NCBI GenBank assembly: GCA_963930655.1
Contig: OZ005611.1
Coordinates: 17,905,001-17,969,000, forward strand
Direction of reading: 5' to 3'
Length of the DNA stretch: 64,000 nt
Origin: Myrica gale
Lineage: Eukaryota; Streptophyta; Magnoliopsida; Fagales; Myricaceae
A model generated the notes under the pieces. It saw only the letters and a list, made by a program, of their open reading frames with translations. It ran no database searches and was not told the origin of the DNA. The translations under genes were made by a program, and so were the position numbers. Of this stretch, positions 9,950 through 21,180 are shown one piece after another. Each line of letters starts with the position of its first letter. Within the stretch, counting starts at the first letter, position 1.

Positions 9950-12227
9950 GAAGTGACTGTGCTCTTACTGTCATGGGCTCTGAAGTCATGCTTGTTTGAA
10001 ACTTTCAAGTGTATAGATAGATATATGTATGTACTATTTGATCAGTTTCATATATATATATATATTAGTTATCATTGTGAAATCTGCTATACTCAGAGAC
10101 AAAACTCCAGCATGAACCATTACGAGATCTGAACTCAAATAATGGTGTACAGGGCAAAAGAACAAAAGTGAAAAGAAAAAATAGATAAAAAAAAAGGGAA
10201 CAAAAGAAACGAAAAGGAAAAGGGAAGCCATTGTAGCCTGACGTCACCCTCCCCTTAACAGAAAACTGGCCATTTCTAATTGAAGTGAGTCAGAGTCAGG
10301 TTAATTCCTAATTGCCCAATGAAAAGAACTACGATGAGATTTCATTTATCAAAGACCAGATATGCATAAAATGACAGGCGAGCGAGTACTCCACTGCTTC
10401 CCGCACTCACCCATAATTAAACCTTCCTTTCTTGAATCCTAGCTCTTTTCTTTCTAGTTGTTGACAATTGAGACGTTGTCACCAAGCATTGCTGGCCCCA
10501 GGCAAGAGAGGTCAACTGCCAATGCAAGGCCAATGGAATTTTATCTTGAGACCAGGATATATATATTTTTAATTACACGTAAGCCAAACCCAGTGGGAGC
10601 ACTTCGTATATGCTTTTGCAGTAATTAGTCCTTCGATTTTCAGGACCCTGTATTTACTTGCCCAATATTCCTGTTTGACAAAAGCTATTAGGAAGGAAAT
10701 GGAAACCAGAATTCACTGTTTGCATTAGCTAGAAGGGGGGGCCCCAAAATCACTACTTGATCTTGGTCGTTTCCTTGTCAACGTCGTGATGTTGCTGGAA
10801 ATGATTTCTTTAAAATCTGTTTCAGGCATGAAGTTGAAATATGATGGCCTAGAGAGCAAAAAAGTAAAAGAAACTGCTACTGAGGAAAATGACCTGAATT
10901 TTTAAGGAACTGTTTTCAGATGCTACCTATGAGGTCAGGAAAATGATCCGGTCGTAGGGAAAACCTGAAAATAAAAATCTGGAGGAAACTGTATAAGTGG
11001 CTTTTTCTTCTTTCTCAGTGATTAGAAGCTGGGCTCCACGAGATATGCGTGAAGATCCTGGACCAAAGGTCTTTGTTCTTAGCTTTGAGAAAAAATAATA
11101 CAAAAAAACGAACTCTTCACCAATTGTGGATGGGAAAACAAGCATTTAAGACACAGGGATTAAAGCCTCTTACAAATTTCTTGAAGTCCTTCAATCATTT
11201 CTCCATTATCGATGTGGTAGTTTGGGTAAGTCCCCTAAATTCTTCATGTTCAGTGGTATGTCGTCTTCTTCATAGGTCAAAATCTCAGCATTTTCAAACC
11301 TCGCAAATTTCATGACAGTATGGACTAAAATTCCCTGACACATGCGCCGGATCGGGTCCCTTCCATTGTAACCTTCTCTACCTCACTATCTGGATCACCC
11401 ACCTGTAGGCACATCAAGTCATCAAGTGGGGCCTTGGCGTGAGGTAGAGTACCAAACTGATCAAAGTGGGAAACACATCCCAGCTGTATGCCAAAACTTC
11501 TAACATGTGCTCCGTGGCGTGGTCGAAAATATATATTAACCTATTTGGTGGGAAATGATTAGGAGTGATGTTGATTTTGGTCTTGTCTCTTTACAACATT
11601 GATAATGCTTGCTTAGGTGAATAGCTTTTGACCTTTATAGGCCATATCTGCTCCGATTAAGAAAAAAAATGGATCATCTGCAAGTAGCCTCAGGGGAGAG
11701 ATTGTATTTTTCTGCTTAATTTAATTATGTCAATGTTTTTACCCTATCTCTCTCCATGTTTTAGACCCTACTAAAGCAATATTAGGACATCACAAACTAA
11801 AGTAACACATTTCAGGAAAAGATGGACAAATTGATCTCAAAAGAGATTCCAGAGGGGCACAACAGGTTGTTTAATTTACTTGTAGCTTAGGGTACAACTA
11901 CATATAACATATAGGTTTCCTCGGTTTCAGAAATAAATTGAAGTACATGTCTAAAACCCACGTGATCGTATGCCAATTCCGAGGTTCTTGGTCATGTCAA
12001 ACTGAATGTTTTCATATGTCTGGTTAGACTGAGGTCCATAGCTGTAGGGTTGAAAGTGCAGAGCCAAGCTTTCAGAACAGAAGAACTCAAAAAAAAAGGG
12101 AAAGTAAATTCTACTAAAGGATAAAATGGACTCTTGACTATTAAAAGACAGCCTTAGAAATTCCAAAAGGACGAGAGGGCAGCATGTATTGGATGGAAAA
12201 TTAATTCGTAAGAGAAATATTTGGTGC
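9950..12227. other. AT-rich DNA downstream of the XRI1-like gene
   Basis: The first ~100 bp are presumably 3' UTR and include an (AT)n run near 10052-10066. Beyond that no protein-like frame or terminal-repeat element was found. Confidence 0.4.
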
Positions 12228-12362
12228 TCTTTTTGGGAGTTCGTTTTAAGTTTTTTGAGAAGAATTTGACCGCTCAAGATTAATTTTAGAAGTGGACCTT
12301 ACACACCCATAAATCTTGAGTCGTCAAATTCTTCACGAATAGAACTTAAAAAGAACCCATAA
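12228..12362. repeat. Small foldback element, 135 bp
   Basis: The left arm (tttgggagttcgttttaag .. gaagaatttgaccgctcaagatt) pairs with the reverse complement of the right arm (atcttgagtcgtcaaattcttc .. cttaaaaagaaccca), leaving a loop of about 30 bp. No clear target duplication was found. Confidence 0.6.
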
Positions 12363-13424
12363 AGTACATCAAACATTTTTCAAGAGTAATTATTTAACTA
12401 TTCCTAATATTTTCGGTTTTAAGTGGTTCTTACCAGCAATTACCTCCTCAAAGAAGATAAATTAATAAAGCAAATGGTAGCTTTATGAACCATGATTATT
12501 CTACTCAATTGCAGGCCCTTGGAAAATTAATCATATCGAATGGCGGAAATTGAATTTATGCTTTTTCAGTTTTTTTTTTTTAAAAAAGAAGGAATAATTT
12601 AAAGCCAGAAAAAAACAAAAGAAAAAATTCCTTGGTATACGTGAGAATATCTTCTGATTTTGCTTTCCCAAATCCCCAATCTTGATAACTAGATTTTCAA
12701 TTATTTTAATATCCCACCATCGGGATCCCTGAAAATGATTTTTCAATCCACAACGTGACGTTAGAGAGATTATTATGTGACGTCGGAAAGGATCTAGTTG
12801 GGCCAGGGCAACGTTTGGGTCCGACCTGTCACTGGGCCTTCGTTTTCCAGGCCTAGGAACCACTTTTATCTGTCGTGCAAACAGCCCAGTCCGTATAACA
12901 TTATAAGCTGAACAACCCAGTGACGATTTTAAACGTTGATATAAAACTTCAACGACGAAGCCCAACAGTTTTATTATTAAAACTTCAACGATGAATAGCA
13001 ATTTATTATTGACTATTAATGTACTTTAACATTTTGCAATAATGGTTAGAAAAACTATTCAGGGGTAGTAACTAGTAACTAGTATGGGGCATAAGCTTTC
13101 TCTACATTATCAATTTGGACCTAAATGTGTGCAAAATGAGAGAAATTCCTTTCCAATTAAAACCATTGCAGTTTCTGATCAAAAAGAGAGAAAAAAAATA
13201 TGGAACTATTTGGTCTTTGTCTTTGTTTGACGAAATTGGAAAAATGATTAGAGCGATTACATGCATTAATGGTTAATTTGTTCTTCAAGTTTTGAGGATT
13301 AGTTTTGTTGAATCAAAAGCTTGAAATTATATTTCGCATTTTTGCCTTATCTTATGCATTCTCCGTCATTCCCATTAATTCTTGATTAACGTTGAAGAAA
13401 ATTATGAATCCGAAAGGGTGCAAT
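12363..13424. other. AT-rich DNA, nothing recognised
   Basis: A 156-codon minus-strand frame at 12531-13001 lacks protein-like composition, being largely homopolymer-derived, and was not accepted as a gene. Confidence 0.4.
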
Positions 13425-13477
13425 TTGGTATCTCTATGATGGGCACCTCAACCTGGGCCCATTAAAGAGATACCAAG
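13425..13477. repeat. 53-nt near-perfect hairpin
   Basis: ttggtatctctatgatgggc pairs with gcccattaaagagataccaa across a short loop. It could be the remnant of a tiny MITE or a small-RNA hairpin. The stem is too short to claim a microRNA gene. Confidence 0.5.
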
Positions 13478-14194
13478 TTTCACTGTTTCTGATTGACAAT
13501 TTTCTGAAACATGAATCGAGAAGCGATGGGGTACACATATTTGAGTGCCATTGCTTGGTATCGAATTCTATCTGGTTTCTATAAACATTAGTGTTTGGAT
13601 GTAAAGAAATTAAATCAGGATACGAAAGAAAAAAAAAAAGAGAGAGAGTTGGGTTGATATGAAATGAAATGAAAATTTCATTGATCTAATCAATCATTTC
13701 CTACAAAAGTGCTAAGTTTCCATGTTAGCAGTTAACTAACTTCTCACTTCTATGACCGTTGCCGCTTTATAATCGTTTCCTGCCTGACTTAGCCAATTAC
13801 AATTGCTTTTGTTGATCCCTATTCGACACCCCCTGAAGATGAGCTGTATATGTTTAGTGATATTTGCAAACTAACATCTTATGAAGATTTTGAGAATGTC
13901 TTAAAAAATTAAGATAGATTAGAGTTTTATTGGATTTTGAAGAAAAGTAATGAAAAAATAAAATTTTATGTAAGTGGATGAAAAGTGAAGAGAGACGTGA
14001 TTTGAGTCATTTTTTTGTATGTTTATTGTAATAAAAATGTATGATTTAATAAGAAGAAAATATTATTTTGAAGCTATTTTATTATTACTTTTTTTTACCA
14101 AAATTTTGATTTAATTATATTTTAAAGCTAAAAATGTTAATTTACAAACATATACTGAGGATATTTTGTTCTTTTGTAGGAAAGCAACAAATTT

Positions 14195-14386
14195 GGTGTT
14201 TGATTATTTAAATTTTGGGTTATGAGAGTTGGTGAAAAAAGTGAAGATATTTTATGGGAGTTAGAGAAAAAGTGAAGAGACAAAATATTTAAATAAATAT
14301 TATAATGAAAAAGAAAAATTTGATGAGGAGAGAGAAATTATTTTGTAATTTTTTTAATCAGGCCAAAATTTTGGCACTCAAACACT
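14195..14386. mobile_element. MITE with GGTGTTTGA termini
   Basis: The left end ggtgtttgattatttaaatt is mirrored by the right end ..aaaattttggcactcaaacac. The internal sequence (gttggtgaaaaaagtgaag .. attattttgtaatttttttaatcaggcc) recurs at about 20640-20780 inside the 3' LTR of Copia-1, which supports a mobile family. No clear target duplication is seen. Confidence 0.5.
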
Positions 14387-14389
14387 AAC

Positions 14390-15144
14390 AACGAATAATA
14401 ATACAAATAGGAGGGGGACCCCTACAAACACCCCAGTTACATCCACCATAAACAAGAAAATTTAACAAAACAAAAGAAAAAATACCTTGGACAAAACGAG
14501 TTTGCCAAGATAGGGCCGCCGCAACAAGGTCGTTAAAGACAACACTACAAGAAACAAGCGTATTGAAGTCTTCCCCAACGATCTTCCCGAGGGTCAAAAC
14601 CACTACAGGAATGGAGGGGTGTAAGATTTGGAGATGTTGTAGCAAGGCACCACGTCAGCTTCCGGCAACTAAACAGATGGCTCCCTACAAAAGCAGGTAG
14701 AAGACCAGACTACGCCGAAAACGTGTGAGCGTAGAGTGTCCACATGCTGCCGAAAACAATGCGTGAGAAGCAGGCACCTGGAGGTGAGACGACAAGGAGG
14801 AGGTAGGTGGTAGATTGGAGGGTTATGATACCAAAGGTGGGATGCATGAACAGTGGCCGGCCACCAGGAGATGCACTCCTAACAAAACAACAAACTAATG
14901 GAAATAGAGAGAAAAATAGGAGAGAGGGAAGAGGGGGCAAAATAGGAAGTTGAAACTCCTTCCTATAGAGCGGTAGGAGAATGGCAAGGAGGAGGGAAGG
15001 AGGAAAGGAGCTCCTGCCTTAGAAGTTTGGTATCGCAGAAGAATACTAGAACTGATGGGACAGTACAATACCTATGGTTTTCGCCTTTCATAAGTATATT
15101 TAGCAATTGATGTTCATAGCTATGATAATCATGTTAAGTAGTCA
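14390..15144. other. Moderately GC-rich stretch, no gene recognised
   Basis: Minus-strand frames at 14385-14645 and 14710-14940 have no known domain. The purine/pyrimidine-biased zone 14880-15010 resembles transposon leader DNA, but I cannot assign it. Confidence 0.35.
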
Positions 15145-15149
15145 ACTCA

Positions 15150-15612
15150 TGTTGGATATAATGTCCCACGTGACCTATTTAATGGACAATATTAGACATT
15201 GTTTGAATATTAAATAAATATGGTAATGACTCTAGGAAGTTAACGCACATTCAATTAGTGAGATTTTATAGGGGAAGTTGTTTTTCATTTGCTCACTCTG
15301 ATGGGGAGTTGTGCGTTATTTTTTAACATGGAAAAACGGTCCTCTCTCTACCCTATATAATTGTCAGATTCCCATTCATTTTTGTCTATGAAAATTACAA
15401 GGGTGAAGTGAGAGAAACAGTTCCAATGCTATTTTTACAGGTTGAAACAACAAAAACAGAGAGAGGGAGAAAGGCAAGCAGAAGATATCTCATCACATGG
15501 ATTACGGTGTGTCTTCTCATAAAGGATTAATTCTGTATTATGCTTATTGTTATATGTGAAAGTCATGATAGTTGAAAATCTTGTCGAGTTTATAGATCAT
15601 AGTAAATTAAAT
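15150..15612 (+). repeat. Copia-1 5' LTR
   Basis: About 460 bp from TGTTGG to just before the primer-binding site. It aligns with 20523-20968 plus 26040-26080 apart from a replaced middle segment in the 3' copy. A tatata-type box (ctatataattg, about 15352) lies in the middle, as expected for an LTR promoter. Confidence 0.8.
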
Positions 15613-15613
15613 G

Positions 15614-15625
15614 TGATATCAGAGC
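15614..15625 (+). other. Copia-1 primer-binding site
   Basis: tgatatcagagc lies directly after the 5' LTR and differs by one base from the usual plant Copia site TGGTATCAGAGC, complementary to the 3' end of initiator Met tRNA. Confidence 0.75.
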
Positions 15626-16089
15626 TTGGTTGAAACTTTCACGATTTTCCTTTTAATATAGAGATTTGATTGATGTTTTATAGTCAATTTTGTTTTTTCA
15701 CCTCCGTTGTTATTATTGATAATCAATGTTGACTGTGACAAGAATTTATATTTGAAACTTTAAAGGCATATTTTGTTTGAATTGAAATTCTACTGTGCGA
15801 ATGTTTCTGTAGTCAGGTGTTTATTATCAAAATTCATGGAATTTTACTAGATAGAATATTCTATTTAAAATATCTTAGTTTTCTTCGTAACAATGATGTC
15901 GTTTGAATGATTGTTTGTTAATAAGTGTAACAAACAAATCTCTATAACTAATTTTTATGGATTTTTTAGTTTTCTTCCATTAAACTAACACACATCATGT
16001 ACGATTTGAGTGAGAACCACCATTAAATTTAAATATTAGTATATTGCATTAGATAATCCAAAGATTGAACGCCATAGTGCTAATGATTG

Positions 16090-19000
16090 GAGTGTCACTT
16101 ACAGTTCGCTTCCTTTGTTTGCCTCAATTGTTCCAATCTTTAATGGATCTAATTTCTCTGATTGGAAAGAACAGTTTTAGTTTCATCTTGGTGTTCTGGA
16201 TCTCAACTTAGCACTAGGAATTGAGAAACCAATTATTATTACTGAAACAAGCAGTGCAGAGCAGCAGGCTTTGTTTAATTCATGGAAAGATCGAACAGAT
16301 TGAGCATTATGTTTATGCGAATGTGTATTGCGAATAATATTAAGTCATTGTTTCCTCAAATTGATAATGCTAAGAAATATTTCAAGGCCGTGGAAGATTG
16401 TTTTTGTTCTGTAAACAATTCCCTTGGAAGGAGATTAATAGTTGAACTTTCTACCATGAAATTTGATGGTAATTTTGGAATGCGCGATCATGTCCTTGAA
16501 ATGACTAATTTGGCTGCCAGACTAAAAAATCTGGGCATGAATGTTGATGAAAGTTTCTTTGTTCAGTTTATTTTGAATTTCGTGCCTACTCAATATGGGT
16601 TATTTCAAATTCATTACAACACTATCAAGGAAAAGTAGAATGGGAATGAATTGGCGAGTATGCTTGTTCAAAAAGAGGCAAGACTTAAGAAATAAGGTCA
16701 TCATTCAATCAATGTTATAAGTCATGGGGTTGGAAAGAAAGGACAGAAGCCAAAGAAAAACTTCAAGATATATTCATTAAAGGTTGCAGGGCCTTCTTGT
16801 GACAATGAGGCTTGCAAGAACGAAAAGAATGGTCCAAAGTGTAATTTTTGTCATGGTTCTGGGCATTTAAAGAAAGATTGTCTAAAACGTAAAGATTGGT
16901 TTGAGAAGAAAGGTGAGCTTCTAGCTTATGTATGTTTCGAATCAAATATGACTCAAGTTTCTTCAAATACTTGGTGGATTGAATCTCGCTCTACTATTCA
17001 TGTTTCAAATTCGATGCAAGAATGCCTTTCGATCCATAACATAAAGAATAAGAGCATTTCATATTCTTGGGAAATGGAATTCAAGTACCTGTTGTTGGTG
17101 TTAGAACTTTACGTTTGTTTTTAGATCAGCCCTATTATTTGGACTTATTGATACTCTTTATGTTTCTACTATTTCTAGAAATTTAATTTCCATGTAGAGA
17201 CTTGATTTTGAAGGATATAACTTTGTTGTTAAAGACAAAGGTTTTCGTTTGTTTAGGAAGAACTCGTTTGTTGGTTCTGGTATTATATATTTTTAATCTC
17301 AACAAAATTTTGTTCAAACTCTTTTGACCCTGCATCATAATGTTGGAACTAAACACAGTCGAGTTAATGAGAATTCTTCTATCTTGTAGCATAAACAACT
17401 TGGTCATATATCCAAAGAAGAATGGAATGATTGATAAAATATGAGATTCTTATGAATCTTAATTTTACAGATTTTGATGTATGTGCGGATTACATTAAAG
17501 GAAAGCAAATCAAACATATAAAGAAAGGTGCCACAAGAAGTGAAGAGCTTTTGGAGATTGTTCATACTGATATTTGTGGACCCTTTGACTCACAATCTTT
17601 TGGTGGAGAAAAATATTTTATAACCTTTTATTGATGACTTTTCACGTTATTGTTATGTCTATTTGTTGCACGAAAAGTTTCAAGCATTAAATGTTGTAAA
17701 GGCATATAATGTTAAAGTTGAGCGACAATCAGATAAAAAGGTGAAAATCATTCGATCAGATAGAGGTGGTGAGTACTATGGATGGTATGATGGAATAAGA
17801 TATGTCCAGGATCGTTTACTAAATTCCTAAAAGAGCATGGTATTTATGCACAATACACAATGTCTGGTACGCCTCAGAAGAATGGTGTAGCTGAAAGACA
17901 TAATTGTAATCTTATGGAAATGGTTAGGAGTGTGTTGCGTAACTCCTCAGTACCAATTTCATTGTGGATGGAGGCTCTTAAGACTACCCTCTATTTTCTT
18001 AATCGGGCTCCTAGTAAGGCAGTTCAAAGGACTCTTTTTGAATTGTTGACGGGAAGAAAATCGAGCTTGAGACACCTTCACATTTGGGATTGTCCAGCGG
18101 AGGCTAGAATCTACCATCCACATTAAAATAAATTGGATTCTAAAACTGTGAACGAGTATTTTTATTGGATACCCAGAGAAGTCCAAAGGGTATAGGTTTT
18201 ACTGTCCCAACAATATTATGAGGATTGTTGAAACCGGAAATGCAAGATTCCTTGAAAATGGTGAAATTAGGGTGCTAGTCCTAATGCTCATAACTTTAAG
18301 TGGTCATCCAAGAAATTCGGGTGCTAGTCCTAATGCTCATAACTTTAATAGATATTGATGTTTCACCAGTTGTAAAACAGCATGACAACGTCGAACAATA
18401 ATTTGGTGATCAATCACTCCATAATGAGATCATCACCAATGAATTGGTTGCAAAACAATCACAAGAAATAGCATTAAGGAGATCTCAAAGAGAAAGGAGC
18501 TCAGTTATTTCAGATGATTATTTGGTATATCTCCAAGAATCTGATTATGATTTAGGGATAAGTAAACATTCGATTTCTTTTTTACAAGCCATTGAAAGTA
18601 GTGATTCTAAAAAATGGATCAACGCTAATGATGAGTTGAAATCAATGGAACAAAATGAAGTTTTGGGACGTCATTGAATTGCCTGAAGGTTTTAAAACAG
18701 TCGAGTGTAAATGGGTCTTTAAGACCAAACGTGACTGTAATGGCAATATCGAACGACATAAGCTATACCTGTTGCGAAAATTTTCACTAACAAATGAGGT
18801 GTTGATTACATAGTGACGTTCTCTCATGTATCGAGAAAGGACTCTCTTAGGTTCATAATGGCTCTGGCGGCTCATTTTGATTTAGAATTACATCAAATGG
18901 ACATAAAAAATGATTTTCTGAATGGGAATTTAGATTAAGAGGTCTACATGGATCAACCTAAAGGTTTCTTGATTAAATGAAAAGAGCACATGATATGCAA

Positions 19001-20137
19001 GTTAAAGAAGTCAATTTACGGACTTAAACAAGTTTCCAGACAATGGTATCTTAAATTCAATGATATCATCACGTCCTTTGGATTTAAGAAAAACATCGTT
19101 GATCGGTGTATATCAAGGTCAATGGGAGCAAGTTTATTTTTCTGATTTTGTATATTGACAATATATTGCTTTCTACTAGTGATTTCGGTTTACTGCATGA
19201 GATTATAAAATTTCTTTCAATGAACTTTGAAATGAAAGATATGGGTGAGGCAACCTATATGATAGGAATTGAAATATTTCATTATAGATCATGTGGAATG
19301 TTAGGATTATCTCAGATATGATATATTGATAAAGTTTCTTGAAAGGTTTAATATGGCTGATTGTGTGGCCACTCATGCTCCTTTCAATAAATGAGACAAA
19401 TTAAATGCAAAGGGTTGTCCACATAATGCTTTGGAAAAGAAGAAAATGAAAACTATTCTTTATGCATTTGTTGTTGGAAGCTTAATGTATCCACATATTT
19501 GTACGAGACCAAACATTAGGATGCTCACGTATGCAGTTAGTATGCTCGAGAGATACCAAAATAATCTCGGAATGGAGCATTGGAAAGCTGCAAAGAATGT
19601 TAAGGTACATTAAAGGAACAAGACTCTACATGCTCACGTATAAAAGGTGTGATCAGTTGGACGTGATTGGCTACTCCGACTTAAATTTTACTGGTTGTAT
19701 TGACAGTCAGAAGTCAACTCTTGATTACGTGTTTCTGTTAGCTGGAAGAGCAATATCATGAAAAAACGTCAAACAAACTATCATAGCAGCATCTACTATG
19801 GAAGCTGAATTTGTGGCATGCTTTGAGGCCAAATTTCATGCTTTATGGATGTGTAATTGTCTCAGGAATTGAAATTGTCGATAATATTGCTAGGCTGCTA
19901 AGGTTGTATTGTGATAATTTCGCAATAGTCAGTTTCTCCAAGAGCGACAAATATTCAAAAGGCGCTAAGCACATGGAGCTCAAATATTTAGTCATTAAAG
20001 AGGAAATTCAAAAACAAAAAGTGTCAATAAAGCATATCACGACTGAGCTCATGATTGCAGATCCTTTAACGAAAGGGTTACCACTAAAGACTTTTAAGGA
20101 ACACGTAGATCGTATGGGTCTTGGGTACGAACCCTGA
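16090..20137 (+). pseudogene. Copia-1 gag-pol, decayed
   Basis: In order on the plus strand: gag pieces (FNGSNFSDWKEQF near 16138, then an open frame at 16282-16638); a CCHC knuckle CNFCHGSGHLKKDC at 16840-16881; a protease-like WWIES.STIHVSNSM; integrase (VHTDICGPF, DDFSRY.., RSDRGGEYYG, TPQKNGVAERHN); reverse transcriptase (VECKWVFKTKRD, ELHQMDIKNDFLNG, YGLKQVSRQWY, LYIDNILL in place of YVDDM); and RNase H (YSDLNFTGCIDS, AASTMEAEFVAC, then an end ADPLTKGLP). This is the standard Copia order with integrase before RT. Numerous frameshifts and stops mean no product can be made. The catalytic YVDD reads YIDN, a loss of an active-site Asp. Confidence 0.85.
18270..18348 (+). repeat. Short tandem duplication inside the Copia-1 pol relic
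   Basis: ggtgctagtcctaatgctca plus the following taacttta occurs twice about 49 bp apart. This is a small local duplication that arose after the element died. Confidence 0.7.
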
Positions 20138-20522
20138 GGTATGTTTTGGATCTTATGTTTTTGCTCTAAGAAAATTCTAGAGATCTCATTGATTGTGTTT
20201 CTTTTTCTTGTTTACACCAATAATTACGTAATTATGGAGATTGATTAATAATAACAAGAATCTTCTTTTGACAAAGACATTATAGGGACTTCATTCATAC
20301 TTCTCATTATGGATCATAATTAAGTGAGTTGCTAGTATTGTAGTGCATGGAAGGGAAGATGTAACTTTAATGATGTTTACTGTCATGACTCGTGTTAGTG
20401 AATTATTACTTATGATATTGACGTAATCACACTAAGGTGCAAATGAGCTGATATTATGCGCGTATTATGTATACCTTATAAATTCAAGTAATTTTCATTG
20501 TCGCATGGCCCAAGTGGAAGAA

Positions 20523-20968
20523 TGTTGGATTTAATGTCCCACATGACCTGTTTAATGAACAATATTAGACATTATTTGAATATAAAATAAATGAGGTAAT
20601 TGCTCTAGGAAGTTAACACACATTCACGGGTGGTATTTGATTTTTAAAATTTTGAGGTACGTGAGTTGGTAAAAAAGAGAAAATAGAGAAGATTTGAATG
20701 AATATTATATAATAAAAAAGAATAATTTGATGGAGGAGAGATATTATTTTGTAATTTTTTTAATCAGGCCTAAAATTTTGGGGAGTGGTGTGTTATTTTT
20801 TAATATGGGAAAAATGTTCTCTCTCTAACCTATATAACTGTCAAGATTCACATTTAAATCTGTCCATGAAAATTACAAGGGTGAAGTGAGAGAAACAAAA
20901 AATAATAGGTGGTGGGTCTTCCCATAAATAATTAATTTAGTATTATGGTTATTGATATATGTGAAAGT
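20523..20968 (+). repeat. Copia-1 3' LTR, left part
   Basis: It starts TGTTGG after the purine tract and matches the 5' LTR until Copia-2 begins at 20969. The final bases AAAGT (20964-20968) are duplicated at 26035-26039, marking the Copia-2 insertion. The remaining LTR tail is at 26035-26080. Confidence 0.85.
20626..20785. mobile_element. MITE-like segment replacing the middle of the Copia-1 3' LTR
   Basis: The 5' LTR has caattagtgagattttatag and about 50 further bases where the 3' LTR instead has cgggtggtatttgat .. tttttaatcaggcctaaaattttg. The replacing sequence resembles the MITE at 14195-14386. Both flanks remain colinear with the 5' LTR, so a MITE inserted and part of the LTR was lost. 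Confidence 0.5.
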
Positions 20969-21167
20969 TGAAGAAAAAGAGAAGAGAGAAGAAGTGTGGA
21001 AATATTCTGTATATTTCTGTGTGTATAAACTATACATAGAAGGGCCTATTTATAGGTGAATAGGGCCAAAGCATAAAAAGAATATAATAAATACAAATAG
21101 AATAAAATCAGCATCAAATCAGCATATTAGAGAATATGCTAAATGAACCAATCAGAATATTCTAACA
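20969..21167 (-). repeat. Copia-2 3' LTR
   Basis: 199 bp, TGAAG..TAACA on the plus strand, preceding the polypurine tract on the minus strand. It is identical to the other LTR except for one extra G in gaagggcc. Confidence 0.95.
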
Positions 21168-21180
21168 TCCCCCCTCAAAC
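21168..21180 (-). other. Copia-2 polypurine tract
   Basis: The minus strand reads GTTTGAGGGGGGA directly before the 3' LTR, the plus-strand primer for reverse transcription. Confidence 0.85.

Noticed and set aside
10034..10247. Phe-rich minus-strand frames suggesting a membrane protein
   Set aside because: Phe/Leu come from reading A-rich DNA in reverse; there is no supporting context.
12531..13001. 156-codon minus-strand open frame
   Set aside because: Composition is driven by poly-A/T tracts, it has no recognisable domain and its reading is not protein-like at the C-terminal end.
14543..14556. CACTACAAGAAAC, which looks like a CACTA terminus
   Set aside because: No subterminal motif array, no partner end and no 3-bp duplication nearby. 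A 12-base match can arise by chance or inside another repeat.
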